Source: Pseudaeromonas sp038247115 (GTDB lineage: Bacteria; Pseudomonadota; Gammaproteobacteria; Enterobacterales; Aeromonadaceae). From it: 64,000 nucleotides of DNA. The number at the start of each line of letters is the position of its first letter. Positions within the stretch are counted from its first letter, which is position 1. The notes under the pieces are model-generated. The model was given only the letters and a program-made list of their open reading frames with translations. It did not search any database and was not told the origin of the DNA. The translations under genes were made by a program, and so were the position numbers. Positions 1 to 8,720 of this stretch are shown here, one piece after another. Where the stretch lies: NCBI GenBank assembly GCA_038247115.1, contig JBBRVG010000004.1, forward strand, positions 1-64,000. The letters run 5' to 3'.

Positions 1-2
1 AG

Positions 3-641
3 CGACTGTTACCCTTGCTGCTACTCGGCAGCAACCCGGTGGCGGCGCACCCCCATAGCTGGATTGATATGGTCACGCAGCTGCAGATCGATCAACAGCA
101 ACGACTGACCAGTCTGCACTTGAGCTGGCTGTTCGATGAGTTCTACAGCGCCACCATTCTGGATGATGCCAAAGCCAAGGGCCATAGCGTTGAGCAGGAG
201 CTCGCCCTGTTCGGACAGGAGACGCTGGCCAATCTGGCCACTGAAAACTACCTCACCCGGATGAGCCTAGAGGGTAAAAAAATCCACTTTGGGCAGGGAA
301 CTCATGCTCGGGCCACTTTGCTGAACGGCCAGATCCGCTTCGATTATCAGCTCCCCCTGAACGAACCGTTGCCGCTGGCCGGGAAGCGCCTGCAATTTGC
401 CATCTATGACTCCACCTACTACGTCGAGATGCTGCACCGCCAGCAAGAGGCGGTACAGCTGCAAGGCGACGGCGCGGTCCACTGCCAACGCCAACTGCTG
501 CCCCCCAATCCCAGTAGCGAGCAACAAAGCTATGCCGTTTCTCTGGACAAGACAGAGCAGGCTGATGATGGTCTCGGTACCGCCTTTGCCGAACAGGTGA
601 TAGTTCAATGCTCCCCATCCGACACAGAGAAAGCACCATGA
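3..641 (+). CDS. DUF1007 family periplasmic protein, 5' end cut by window
   Basis: The reading frame is open back to the first bases, so the gene starts upstream of the window. The visible N-terminus (RLLPLLLLGSNPVAAHPHSW) is the end of a signal peptide followed by a mature start rich in His/Ser/Trp, typical of DUF1007 (COG3683) proteins. These proteins are known as periplasmic partners of NicO-type metal permeases; metal delivery or sensing is inferred, not proven. Its stop codon overlaps the start of the next gene (ATGA at 638-641), which implies translational coupling. The mature domain looks complete at the C-terminus. Confidence 0.8.
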   Translation, partial: RLLPLLLLGSNPVAAHPHSWIDMVTQLQIDQQQRLTSLHLSWLFDEFYSATILDDAKAKGHSVEQELALFGQETLANLATENYLTRMSLEGKKIHFGQGTHARATLLNGQIRFDYQLPLNEPLPLAGKRLQFAIYDSTYYVEMLHRQQEAVQLQGDGAVHCQRQLLPPNPSSEQQSYAVSLDKTEQADDGLGTAFAEQVIVQCSPSDTEKAP

Positions 642-1678
642 GCATCCAACGTTTTATTCTGCTGTTGGTCACCGCAGCCGTTATCTTTATGGCTGGTTAT
701 CAATTGGCCCAGCATTGGGCTGTCATCAGCTACCAACTGATCCGCTGGCAAATGCAGTTCCATCGCGAACTGGGAAGTTTGCTGCGCGCCTCCACCAGCC
801 TGGATCCGGCCATGATTGCCAGCCTGATCGGCGTCAGTTTTGCCTATGGTGTGTTTCATGCGGCGGGACCTGGGCATGGCAAGATGGTGATCGCGACCTA
901 TCTGGCGACCCAACCCAGCCGGTTGCGGCAGGCGATGCAACTCTCCATCGGCGCCGCCCTGCTACAAGCCCTGGTCGCCATTGCGCTGATCGGGATCGCC
1001 GGTTGGCTATTGGGCATGACGGCCCGTCAGGCCCAAGGCATGAGCGTGTGGTTGGATCGTGGTAGTTTTCTACTGGTTGCCCTGATGGGGATATTTCTGG
1101 CCCAGCGCGCATTCCGGCAAGGCTGGCGACTCTACCGCCAGACCCGGCATCATCGGAGTCCACCACTGCAGGTACAGGGGATCATAGCCCCCCTGCGTCC
1201 GCTGGCAACTCATACGGCACGGCCGGCCTCGCTGCTCGATCCCGTGGGTATCCGGCGTCAACCCCATCCGTTGGAAGCCATCCCCTGTGGCTGTGAACAT
1301 AGCCATGTTCCCGATCACGAATCCCTGAATCAGGCCAATGACTGGCGCAGTCGAGTGGGCATTCTGTGCTCGATGGGATTACGCCCCTGCAGCGGGGCTT
1401 TGCTGATCCTGGTATTGGCGCGGGTGATGGAACATTTCTGGCTCGGCGTAGTGGCCACTCTGGCGATGGCGGCAGGCACAGCCTTGACCGTCTCCTTGCT
1501 GGCCATACTGAGTCAACGGGCACAACATCTGGCCTGGCGTCTGTTGCAGCGCCCGGAACGGGATCGCTACCACCTGCAACAAGTTGTCCATGGCATCGCC
1601 TTCACCGGTGGCATACTGCTCATCCTGTTGGGGTTGACCCTGATGAGCGCCCCCAGCTCACTCCTGCTACCACGCTAA
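638..1678 (+). CDS. NicO family nickel/cobalt (or other divalent metal) permease
   Basis: Polytopic inner-membrane protein of about 346 residues with the NicO/RcnA signature HAAGPGHGK after the first membrane segments, and a His/Cys-rich loop (CGCEHSHVPDH) in the middle. Family knowledge: NicO proteins move Ni, Co and sometimes other divalent metals. I chose ATG 638, which overlaps the upstream stop and follows a purine-rich GAGAAAG, rather than the in-frame ATG at 608 inside the preceding gene. The pairing with a DUF1007 periplasmic protein is a recurrent transport module (COG3683/COG2215). Uptake versus export and the metal cannot be decided from sequence. Confidence 0.82.
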   Translation: MSIQRFILLLVTAAVIFMAGYQLAQHWAVISYQLIRWQMQFHRELGSLLRASTSLDPAMIASLIGVSFAYGVFHAAGPGHGKMVIATYLATQPSRLRQAMQLSIGAALLQALVAIALIGIAGWLLGMTARQAQGMSVWLDRGSFLLVALMGIFLAQRAFRQGWRLYRQTRHHRSPPLQVQGIIAPLRPLATHTARPASLLDPVGIRRQPHPLEAIPCGCEHSHVPDHESLNQANDWRSRVGILCSMGLRPCSGALLILVLARVMEHFWLGVVATLAMAAGTALTVSLLAILSQRAQHLAWRLLQRPERDRYHLQQVVHGIAFTGGILLILLGLTLMSAPSSLLLPR

Positions 1679-1694
1679 GCCGAAGAACCTCCAC

Positions 1695-1949
1695 TTAGTC
1701 TTCGTAGGATCGCTGTTGCTGCACAAACTGGATCGGACACTCGCCGACCAATGCGATCGCCACTTCAGCCGCTTGCTCGTCGGTAAAGCTGACCCGACAG
1801 CCCTTGGCGTCGGTTAGCGGCTGCAGGCTGTTATCATGGCCACGAAAATCGACCACCCACTCCATGCTTAACCGATCAAACAGCACCACCGCCTCTTGCC
1901 AAGGCCGGGATAAATGAATCGCCTTCAATTCCTCGAGTGTCATTGTCAT
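1695..1949 (-). CDS. Small conserved-looking hypothetical protein
   Basis: About 84 residues, starting MTMTLEELKAIHLSRPWQEA. It is mixed charged/hydrophobic with no signal peptide or membrane segment and one Cys pair candidate (GCRV, GECP). I do not recognise a family. GGAGGG lies just upstream on the minus strand, supporting starts at 1949 or 1943 rather than the longer frame that begins at 1994. It is convergent with the NicO gene, 16 bp apart. Function unknown; a cytoplasmic accessory protein is the most that can be said. Confidence 0.55.
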   Translation of the reverse strand: MTMTLEELKAIHLSRPWQEAVVLFDRLSMEWVVDFRGHDNSLQPLTDAKGCRVSFTDEQAAEVAIALVGECPIQFVQQQRSYED

Positions 1950-2092
1950 GTCCCTCCGCCAGTTGCAAGATCCGCCGACGACAGCAGACTCCACAGAACA
2001 ACCAGGAGCACTGCCGTCAGCACAGATCTCACCTTAACTCAGCCCAATGGCAGAATGAAACGGTTGTGTAACAATCCCGTGCGGTTGAGAAC

Positions 2093-2119
2093 ATAAAAAA
2101 TGGCGCCCGAAGGCGCCAT
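2093..2119 (-). terminator. Rho-independent terminator of the beta-helix gene
   Basis: On the minus strand an 8-bp perfect stem (ATGGCGCC/GGCGCCAT) closes a TTCG tetraloop and is followed by six T. It lies 28 bp past the stop of the gene ending at 2147. Confidence 0.9.
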
Positions 2120-2146
2120 CTGGAATATATATTCTTCTGCTGGTGA

Positions 2147-3247
2147 CTATTTGCAGGCCACTGTCGGGGCATAGCTGCCGCCGCCACTGACCACATACAA
2201 AGCACCGCGGGCATTGGCCTCAATCGTATTGCCACACAGTTTTTTCTGCAGGCCATCCTGAATATTGAATGCTACGCCCTGGTTATCCACGATTTCATTG
2301 CTCCAGGCCAGATTGGCAATGCCATAGCCATTGGTATCACTGCCAAAACGGAAACCGGAGCCCGCATTGCCATACACCACATTGCTGTAGAACTGGTTGC
2401 CATTACCGGCGGAATTAAAACCTGCGGATTCGGGATCCCGCTGACCGGTACAGACGTTGGAATAGACCTTGTTACCGGTTGAGCCCTCTTTTATATCCAC
2501 GCACTCGTTACCCCGGGTATTGAAGGTGTTGTGATGGATACGGTTGTTGCTCGATTGATCCGGCTCTGCGGTAGGATTTTTGCCATCAGCCCACTGTTTG
2601 AAGGAGGTACCGATATAAATGGCTTCGCCATTCTTGCCACCCGCCTTGAAATTGAAATCATGGACGCCACAGTTTTCAAATGTGGAATAGGCAATTTCTG
2701 ACGACTGCACGAAGTAACGGAAACGCAGACATTCGCCACCGGCATTGCGGAAGTTGACCCGACGGATCGCAACGCCCTTGAGCCCAGCAGACTCATTATC
2801 GTTGTGTACAAACAGCAACTTATCTCGATATGAGTCCATGGTCGATCCGTCACCAACCAAACCGTCCAGCGTAATATCCTGCACCTTGATGTAGCTGTGC
2901 TGGATCTGGAAGACACGGTCACTGTCTCCGGAACCCTTGATCACTATGGGAGCAACCATTCCGGAAGCATCCGCGAAAGTAGGGCTGACGGCCCCGACGA
3001 TCTGGATTGGCGCAGCTGCAGTACCGCTACGCACGGTAACGACATCCTGCAGATAGACACCTGACAACAAGATAACTTTGTCACCCGGCTGAGCGAGTTC
3101 CAATGCCTGATTGATGGTTGCCAAGGGGGTGCTGCGCGAACTCGCGCTATTGGCATCACTGCCGGTGGGACTTACATAAAAATTGGTGGCATGAGCGGCG
3201 CAAACGCCAAGGCCCAGTACCAAAGTACAGAGTGTGGTTTTCATCAT
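2147..3247 (-). CDS. Secreted right-handed beta-helix protein, pectate-lyase-like
   Basis: A 366-residue protein with a clear signal peptide (cleavage after AHA, about residue 20). The mature start TNFYVSPTGSDAN...PLATINQAL and the spaced GDKVILLSGVY segment are characteristic of PL9/DUF1565-type parallel beta-helix enzymes such as pectate lyase L and chondroitinase-B relatives. Repeating G-N-x-hydrophobic coils follow (NRIHHNTF, NKVYSNV, NQFYSNV). The likely role is extracellular polysaccharide (uronan) cleavage; the substrate is inferred. Two ATGs at 3247/3244 follow GAGGAA. It stands alone, with its own terminator and a palindrome-rich upstream region (3340-3430). Confidence 0.75.
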   Translation of the reverse strand: MMKTTLCTLVLGLGVCAAHATNFYVSPTGSDANSASSRSTPLATINQALELAQPGDKVILLSGVYLQDVVTVRSGTAAAPIQIVGAVSPTFADASGMVAPIVIKGSGDSDRVFQIQHSYIKVQDITLDGLVGDGSTMDSYRDKLLFVHNDNESAGLKGVAIRRVNFRNAGGECLRFRYFVQSSEIAYSTFENCGVHDFNFKAGGKNGEAIYIGTSFKQWADGKNPTAEPDQSSNNRIHHNTFNTRGNECVDIKEGSTGNKVYSNVCTGQRDPESAGFNSAGNGNQFYSNVVYGNAGSGFRFGSDTNGYGIANLAWSNEIVDNQGVAFNIQDGLQKKLCGNTIEANARGALYVVSGGGSYAPTVACK

Positions 3248-3358
3248 TTATTCCTCGAGCTTTTCAAGGCAGTTACACACCGCTCGCACCCTTAAAGGGG
3301 AAGCGGCAGGGGCGAACCTACGAGAGGTTCATTAAGGTCTCAATCGAAAGTAACAACA

Positions 3359-3394
3359 TTCGAAACCGATGAAATGATGAACGAAACTTTCGAA
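3359..3394. promoter_or_regulatory. Inverted repeat upstream of the beta-helix gene
   Basis: TTCGAAA (3359-3365) and TTTCGAA (3388-3394) form 7-bp arms. The right arm is also part of a compact palindrome CGAAA-C-TTTCG (3382-3392). A GAAA-N5-TTTC element sits at 3416-3428. The whole 3248-3513 gap has no gene; it is AT-rich toward 3340-3440 and probably holds the promoter and operator(s). The regulator is unknown: KdgR-like or DeoR-like sites are both possible. Confidence 0.4.
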
Positions 3395-3513
3395 TTAATA
3401 AATAGCATTTTTAATGAAATTTACTTTCCCAGAGGATAGCTGTGCTTTATTTGTCCAACAGGGTACCAACCCTGCTTACCTATGGGTTTCAACGCTGTGA
3501 AATCGGCACAGAT

Positions 3514-3538
3514 AAAAAAGCCCGGCACTTGGCCGGGC
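3514..3538 (-). terminator. Terminator of the fruBKA operon
   Basis: Minus-strand stem GCCCGGC/GCCGGGC with a 5-nt loop followed by six T, 58 bp after the fruA stop. Confidence 0.9.
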
Positions 3539-3595
3539 AATCAGGACTTCGACTCACATCCCCCGGTACTCCATCGAGCACCGAGGGCACCACAC

Positions 3596-5320
3596 TTATT
3601 GCGCCTTGATCACGGCCGCAGTTTCACTCGGCTTGAGTACCGCATACAGGATACCGGTGACGGCGGTCCCTGCGGCGATAGCCAGCAGATAGAGGAACAC
3701 ATGGTTGATGGCATTCGGGATCAACATGACAAACAGACCGCCGTGAGGAGCCATCAAGGTACAACCCAGCAACATGGACAGAGCGCCTGTGATGGCCCCA
3801 CCCAGCATGGTGGAGGGAATCACGCGCATCGGATCACGAGCGGCAAACGGAATCGCACCTTCGGAGATGAAACACAGACCCAGGACGAATGAAGCCTTAC
3901 CCGCTTCACGCTCCGGCTCGCTGAACTTGTTGCGCGCCAGGAAGGTCGCCAGACCCATCCCCAGAGCAGGCACCATACCGGCAGCCATTACGGCGGCCAT
4001 AGGGGCATAAGATTGCGAGGCCAGCAGACCAACACCGAAGGTATACGCCGCCTTGTTGACCGGACCACCCAGGTCAAAGCACATCATGGCGCCGATGATA
4101 ATCCCCAGCAGCACCGCATTGGCAGAGCCCATTTCTTTGAGGAATTCGGTCAGACTGGTCATCACCGAGGCAACCGGACCACCGACCACATAGATCATCA
4201 CCAGACCAGTCACCAAGGAGGCCACCAGCGGAATAATCAGAATGGGCTTCAGGGCTTCCATGGTCTGCGGCAACTTGACGTTGTCAGCCACCCACTTGGC
4301 ACTGTAACCGGCGAGGAAACCCGCGACTATACCACCGAGGAAACCAGCACCCAGCGAGCTAGCCAGCATACCGCCAATCAAACCTGGCGCCAGACCCGGA
4401 CGATCCGCAATCGAGAAGGCGATATAGCCCGCCAATACCGGCACCATCAAGGCAAAAGCAGAAGCTCCCCCGATCTTCATCAAGGCGGCTGCCAGTGTTC
4501 CTTCTACCTTGAAAGCCTCGATGCCGAACACAAACGACAGCGCAATACACAAGCCACCGGCGACCACAATCGGCAGCATATGGGAAACACCTGTCATCAA
4601 GTGCTTGTAGACACCCGGCAGTTCGGCTTTACCGCTATTTTTATCCGCAGCTGGCTGGTTGGACGACCACACCTGGGCCTCGGCAAAGGCCTTGTCCATC
4701 TCTTGCGCGCTCTTTTTCAGAGCAGCACCGGTGCTGGTCTTATACAGTTTCTTGCCGTTGAACCGGGAGAGATCGACTTCGATATCTGCCGCGATGATCA
4801 CCAGGTCAGCGGCCGCAATCTCTTCGGCAGTCAGGGCATTTTTTGCACCGACCGAGCCGCGAGTCTCGACTTTGACCCAATGTCCACGCTTCTTGGCTTC
4901 ACTCTCGATGGCTTCCGCAGCCATAAAGGTATGAGCCACACCGGTCGGACAGGCCGTAATCGCCACAATACGCTTCATACTCATAGCAGTTTCCTTGCTT
5001 GGCGTTTGATGTGTGTAGGGAACAGCAGCTTGCTCTGCCGTTTGTAAAAATTGTTTGCTATCGGGCAGGGCTGCGGTCACTGCTGCCTGATAGAGGCGTT
5101 TGCCGTGAAAACGGGCCAGATCGATATCGGCTCCGGCCACCACCACCAGATCGGCGGCCGCAATTTCTTCCTGAGTCAGCACCCGTGGCTCACTCAGTTG
5201 GTTATGACATTCGACAACAGCCGACCAACCCAGCTCGGTGCTGGATTTTTCCAGCAACCCTGCCGCTATGATGCTGTTGGCGATCCCGCTGGGACAGGCG
5301 GTAACAATGACAATCTTCAT
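3596..5320 (-). CDS. fruA: PTS fructose-specific EIIB'BC permease
   Basis: A 574-residue membrane protein that imports and phosphorylates fructose to fructose-1-phosphate. The N-terminus holds two IIB-like domains: residues 1-~100 (VTACPSGIANS, Cys9) and ~115-210 (AITACPTGVAHTFMAAEAIE, phospho-acceptor Cys124). The IIC domain follows (~230-560) with about ten membrane segments and conserved GG/PG loops such as FDLGGPVNKAAY. The length matches E. coli FruA (about 563). It is the last gene of fruB-fruK-fruA, 10 bp after fruK, with a strong terminator downstream. Expression is probably Cra-repressed through sites upstream of fruB. Confidence 0.97.
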   Translation of the reverse strand: MKIVIVTACPSGIANSIIAAGLLEKSSTELGWSAVVECHNQLSEPRVLTQEEIAAADLVVVAGADIDLARFHGKRLYQAAVTAALPDSKQFLQTAEQAAVPYTHQTPSKETAMSMKRIVAITACPTGVAHTFMAAEAIESEAKKRGHWVKVETRGSVGAKNALTAEEIAAADLVIIAADIEVDLSRFNGKKLYKTSTGAALKKSAQEMDKAFAEAQVWSSNQPAADKNSGKAELPGVYKHLMTGVSHMLPIVVAGGLCIALSFVFGIEAFKVEGTLAAALMKIGGASAFALMVPVLAGYIAFSIADRPGLAPGLIGGMLASSLGAGFLGGIVAGFLAGYSAKWVADNVKLPQTMEALKPILIIPLVASLVTGLVMIYVVGGPVASVMTSLTEFLKEMGSANAVLLGIIIGAMMCFDLGGPVNKAAYTFGVGLLASQSYAPMAAVMAAGMVPALGMGLATFLARNKFSEPEREAGKASFVLGLCFISEGAIPFAARDPMRVIPSTMLGGAITGALSMLLGCTLMAPHGGLFVMLIPNAINHVFLYLLAIAAGTAVTGILYAVLKPSETAAVIKAQ

Positions 5321-5330
5321 CAGAAAAACC

Positions 5331-6284
5331 TCAACTGAGTTGCTGAACGTCGATGCTCGCCATCAAATCGGCAAGCTGTTGTGGATCGGCGACCCCGACT
5401 CCGATTTGCGTCACGGCCAGAGCGGATACCGCCGAAGCCAGACGCAGAATTTTTTCCATAGACCAGGACTGACTCAGTCCCCAGGCCAGACCGGCGACCA
5501 TGGAATCCCCGGCACCGACAGTGCTCACCACGCTCATGCGCGGGGGTTTGGCCTGCCACCAACTGCTGCCAGCGCGCCACAGCACGCCATCGGCACCGCG
5601 AGATACCACCACATGGGGAATGTCATAGCGCAGCTGTAATGACTCGGCAGCGGCCATCAGGGCTTCGAGGCTCTCCAGGGGATGCCCCGCCCAGTCGGCA
5701 AGTTCATGTTCGTTCGGTTTGATCAGGAACGGTTTGGCCGCCAGACCTTCGGCCATGGCCGCACCGCTGCTGTCGAACAACACTTTCTTGCCCTGCTCGG
5801 CCAGTAGATGCAGCCATTGGCTCAGATGTCCCGGAGTGACCCCTCGGGGCAGACTCCCGGCCACCACCACATACTCGATCTGCGGTAACAACTCCTGCAG
5901 GCGATGTTCAAACTGCAGCAGTTCGTCTTCCGACACTTGCACACCAGGGAAATTCAGGTCGGTAACCCGGCCGCTGGCTTCCACCATCTTGACGTTGATA
6001 CGCGTTGCACCGGGCACCACTAAAAAGTGATCGCCCAATTGGCACTCATGGAACAACTCATGGAACGGTGCCTGGTTCTCTTGCCCCAGAAAGCCGGAAA
6101 CCAATACTTGGGCGCCCAGATCCTTGAGGACGCGTGCCACATTGATCCCCTTGCCCGCCGGATGTAAATGGCCGGAGCGCACCAGATTCACTTCGCCAAC
6201 CTGCATCTGCTCGAGATGCCCGGTCAAATCCAGGGCCGGATTCAGGGTCAGGGTCAGGATCGGTTGCGTTGCCTGATTACTCAT
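5331..6284 (-). CDS. fruK: 1-phosphofructokinase
   Basis: PfkB-family kinase of 317 residues converting fructose-1-phosphate plus ATP to fructose-1,6-bisphosphate. It shows the N-terminal TLNPALDLTG, the HPAGKGINVARVLKDLG substrate motif and the C-terminal GAGDSMVAGLAWG motif with the catalytic Asp. ATG 6284 follows GGAG and was chosen over an upstream in-frame ATG (6395) that lies inside fruB. The start overlaps the fruB stop by 8 bp, indicating coupled translation within the fru operon. Confidence 0.97.
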   Translation of the reverse strand: MSNQATQPILTLTLNPALDLTGHLEQMQVGEVNLVRSGHLHPAGKGINVARVLKDLGAQVLVSGFLGQENQAPFHELFHECQLGDHFLVVPGATRINVKMVEASGRVTDLNFPGVQVSEDELLQFEHRLQELLPQIEYVVVAGSLPRGVTPGHLSQWLHLLAEQGKKVLFDSSGAAMAEGLAAKPFLIKPNEHELADWAGHPLESLEALMAAAESLQLRYDIPHVVVSRGADGVLWRAGSSWWQAKPPRMSVVSTVGAGDSMVAGLAWGLSQSWSMEKILRLASAVSALAVTQIGVGVADPQQLADLMASIDVQQLS

Positions 6285-7407
6285 TCCCAGCTCCTTCACC
6301 CAGTCCGTCGGCAATGGCCTGACCGATACGCTGCAGCGCGACCGGAGCATCGTTGCCTTGGGCAGTAAAATGCAGACGGTGGCCTTGACGCACACCGAGG
6401 CTGACCAGCTTCATCAGACTCTTGGCATTCACCGGCTTGCTGTCGCCATCCAGATTAGACACCCAGATCTGGCTTTCAAATTCCTTGACCGTTTTCACCA
6501 GCATGGCGCTGGGTCGGGCATGCAAACCGTGGGGATTGATGATGGTATAGGTAGCCTCCAACCCGTCACGGGGCTCTTCGGTCAACAACTTGACCACCTC
6601 GGCTCCCGTGGCAGGCCATAAGCTGGCAACCTTTTTCTCGGCGATGAGAGCAATCAGACGATCGAGAACCGGCTTGTGTTGCCCATCGTGAGCGGCGATC
6701 AGCACCAGTCCCTGCACCGGGAAACCTTGATGGCTGAACGGCTGGGCGGTACGCACAAAGGCGACACCGGTGCGCAGCACATCCTCGGCGACGCGAGCCA
6801 ACCAGAGACCTTGCCCCAGCGGATTGGCGGGTGTCGCCAGCACGGCATTCACCGCAGCCGGAGCCAGAGCACCGGCATTGCGCAGCAAACCGGCAGCAGC
6901 AGCCTGCAGAGCCGGAACGTCCTGCGCCGGAAAATCCAGCAACAGGGTGCTATCATCCAGTAACAACGGTTGGCTGAGTTGCTCGCCATTCAACAGAGCG
7001 GCCAGCTCGGCAGCAGACTGCACACCGGGCAGACGGGCCGAAACTTCATCATCGGACAGTACCCGGGTCAGCTGGCGCAGAATGCCCAGATGCTCATCCG
7101 ACTTGGCGGCGATACCGATCACCACATAGGCTTTCTGCCCATCGGCCCATTCCACACCATCACGGAAATGCAGCACCTTGACGCCAGTCTGGTGTACCAG
7201 ATCCCGGGTATCGGTAGTGCCGTGAGGAATGGCAATGCCGCTACCCAGATAAGTCGCCGTTTGAGCTTCGCGACGTAACATACCCTCGACATACCCGGAG
7301 GCAACCAGACCAGCATCCGTCAAGCGAGCCGCAACCATACGGATGGCCTCACTCTTATCGGCCGCCGCGGCTCCGAGTTGTACATCATCAATTTTCAGCG
7401 TCAGCAT
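6277..7407 (-). CDS. fruB: PTS fructose EIIA/HPr (diphosphoryl transfer protein, FPr)
   Basis: 376 residues, identical in length to E. coli FruB. Domain order: IIA (1-~145; active His62 in GSGIAIPHG), a central linker domain (~150-275), and a C-terminal HPr domain (~284-376; NPHGLHARPS with phosphorylated His296). It relays phosphate from EI to FruA. ATG 7407 follows GAGG at good spacing; longer in-frame starts lack support. It is the first gene of the operon, divergent from cra, with two Cra operators at 7520-7555 in between. Confidence 0.97.
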   Translation of the reverse strand: MLTLKIDDVQLGAAAADKSEAIRMVAARLTDAGLVASGYVEGMLRREAQTATYLGSGIAIPHGTTDTRDLVHQTGVKVLHFRDGVEWADGQKAYVVIGIAAKSDEHLGILRQLTRVLSDDEVSARLPGVQSAAELAALLNGEQLSQPLLLDDSTLLLDFPAQDVPALQAAAAGLLRNAGALAPAAVNAVLATPANPLGQGLWLARVAEDVLRTGVAFVRTAQPFSHQGFPVQGLVLIAAHDGQHKPVLDRLIALIAEKKVASLWPATGAEVVKLLTEEPRDGLEATYTIINPHGLHARPSAMLVKTVKEFESQIWVSNLDGDSKPVNAKSLMKLVSLGVRQGHRLHFTAQGNDAPVALQRIGQAIADGLGEGAGNE

Positions 7408-7519
7408 GGTGGTTACCTCATGTATACAGTTTCGAACGCATGGATTAGTTATAGTGGCTTGCATGGAACCTATCCAGTCGCTACCTTGATTGGGGCTGAT
7501 TATCGGCGGACTTCACAGA

Positions 7520-7533
7520 TTAATCGTTTCAGC
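7520..7533 (+). promoter_or_regulatory. Cra/FruR operator 1
   Basis: TTAATCGTTTCAGC matches the Cra consensus TGAATCGTTTCA at 11 of 12 core positions. It lies between divergent fruB (start 7407) and cra (start 7650). Confidence 0.85.
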
Positions 7534-7541
7534 ATCAATGC

Positions 7542-7555
7542 TGGATCGTTTCAGT
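7542..7555 (+). promoter_or_regulatory. Cra/FruR operator 2
   Basis: TGGATCGTTTCAGT is a second Cra-type site, 22 bp (two helical turns) from the first and in the same orientation. It suggests cooperative control of fruBKA and autoregulation of cra. Confidence 0.85.
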
Positions 7556-7649
7556 GTTATATTCAAGCTCGAACAAACGACCAGTTTTCCGTAATATGAC
7601 GCAGAGCACACTTGCTGCACGAAAAAACAGCGCACCAGGAGAACCTCCT

Positions 7650-8642
7650 ATGAAACTCGAAGAAGTGGCCCGCTTGGCCGGTGTCTCTCGCACCACCGCC
7701 AGCTACGTGATCAATGGCAAAGCGGAACAGCACCGCATCAGTGCCAAAACCCAGGAACGGGTCATGAGCGTGGTGCGAGAACACAACTATCGACCCGATC
7801 AGGCGGCAACCGCCTTGCGTCTGGGCAGCAGCCGTCTGCTCGGCTTCATCCTTCCGGATTTGGAAAACCAGAGTTATGCCCGTCTGGCCAAATTGCTGGA
7901 GGCCGGTGCTCGGGCGGAGGGATTTCAGCTCATCATCACCTGCTCCGATGATAATCCGCAGACCGAAATGGCCCTGGCCGAGATGCTGGTCGCCCGTCGC
8001 ATCGATGCACTGCTGGTCTCCAGCGTGCTGGAGACCGACAACCGCTTCTACCGGGATTTGCAGGCCAAGGGGATCCCGATCATTGCCATCGACCGAGCCA
8101 TGGATGATGAGTATTTCGCCTCGGTGATCAGCGAGGATATGCAGGGTGCCATCCGCTTGACCGACTCCCTGCTGGCCAGTCAGCCCCAGAGCATAGGCCT
8201 GATTGGTGCCGTGGCGGATATCGCCATCTCCCAGCAGCGGGAGCTGGGTTTTCGCAAAGCCATCAGCTATTCAGCCCCTCAGCTGATCCCCCAGATCCAG
8301 TATGGTGACCACTTCAGCCGCGAGGTCGGAGCCCATCTGTGTGCCAAATGGATCAAGGAAGGTAGTGTCCCCCAGGCGATACTGACCACCTCCTATGTCT
8401 TGCTCGAAGGGGTACTGGATGAGTTAGTTCAGCATCCGGAGCTATTGGCCGTCACGCGGCTAGCCACTTTTGGTGACAACCGATTACTGGATTACCTGCC
8501 CATCCGGGTCAACGCCCTGCCACAACAGTTCCCGTTGATTGCGGAAAAAGCGCTGACGCTGACGCTCAATGCCATCCATGAACAGTACAAACCCGGTATC
8601 CACGTCATTCCACGGGTCCTGAAAGTTCGCGCCCACGACTGA
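7650..8642 (+). CDS. cra: Catabolite repressor/activator, LacI family
   Basis: 330-residue LacI/GalR regulator (E. coli Cra is 334). The N-terminal HTH MKLEEVARLAGVSRTTASYV, followed by INGKAEQHRIS, is nearly identical to the Cra/FruR DNA-reading head. A periplasmic-binding-like effector domain (~60-330) follows, with LGFILPDLENQSYARLA and TFGDNRLLDYL typical of FruR. The known effector is fructose-1-phosphate. ATG 7650 with AGGAG upstream was chosen over an upstream in-frame TTG (7554). It is divergent from fruBKA with two cognate operators between, and a third perfect site occurs at 9550. Confidence 0.95.
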   Translation: MKLEEVARLAGVSRTTASYVINGKAEQHRISAKTQERVMSVVREHNYRPDQAATALRLGSSRLLGFILPDLENQSYARLAKLLEAGARAEGFQLIITCSDDNPQTEMALAEMLVARRIDALLVSSVLETDNRFYRDLQAKGIPIIAIDRAMDDEYFASVISEDMQGAIRLTDSLLASQPQSIGLIGAVADIAISQQRELGFRKAISYSAPQLIPQIQYGDHFSREVGAHLCAKWIKEGSVPQAILTTSYVLLEGVLDELVQHPELLAVTRLATFGDNRLLDYLPIRVNALPQQFPLIAEKALTLTLNAIHEQYKPGIHVIPRVLKVRAHD

Positions 8643-8720
8643 GAGCCCATGATCGCGTCCGTCACGCTGGCGCGACCACCCACCGCGCCTCAAGGTCCGG
8701 TGGAACGAAAGGAGTAAAAA

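Noticed and set aside
2056..2067. Cra-like TGAAACGGTTGT
   Set aside because: Only 9 of 12 matches and lies downstream of genes on both sides, not in a promoter.
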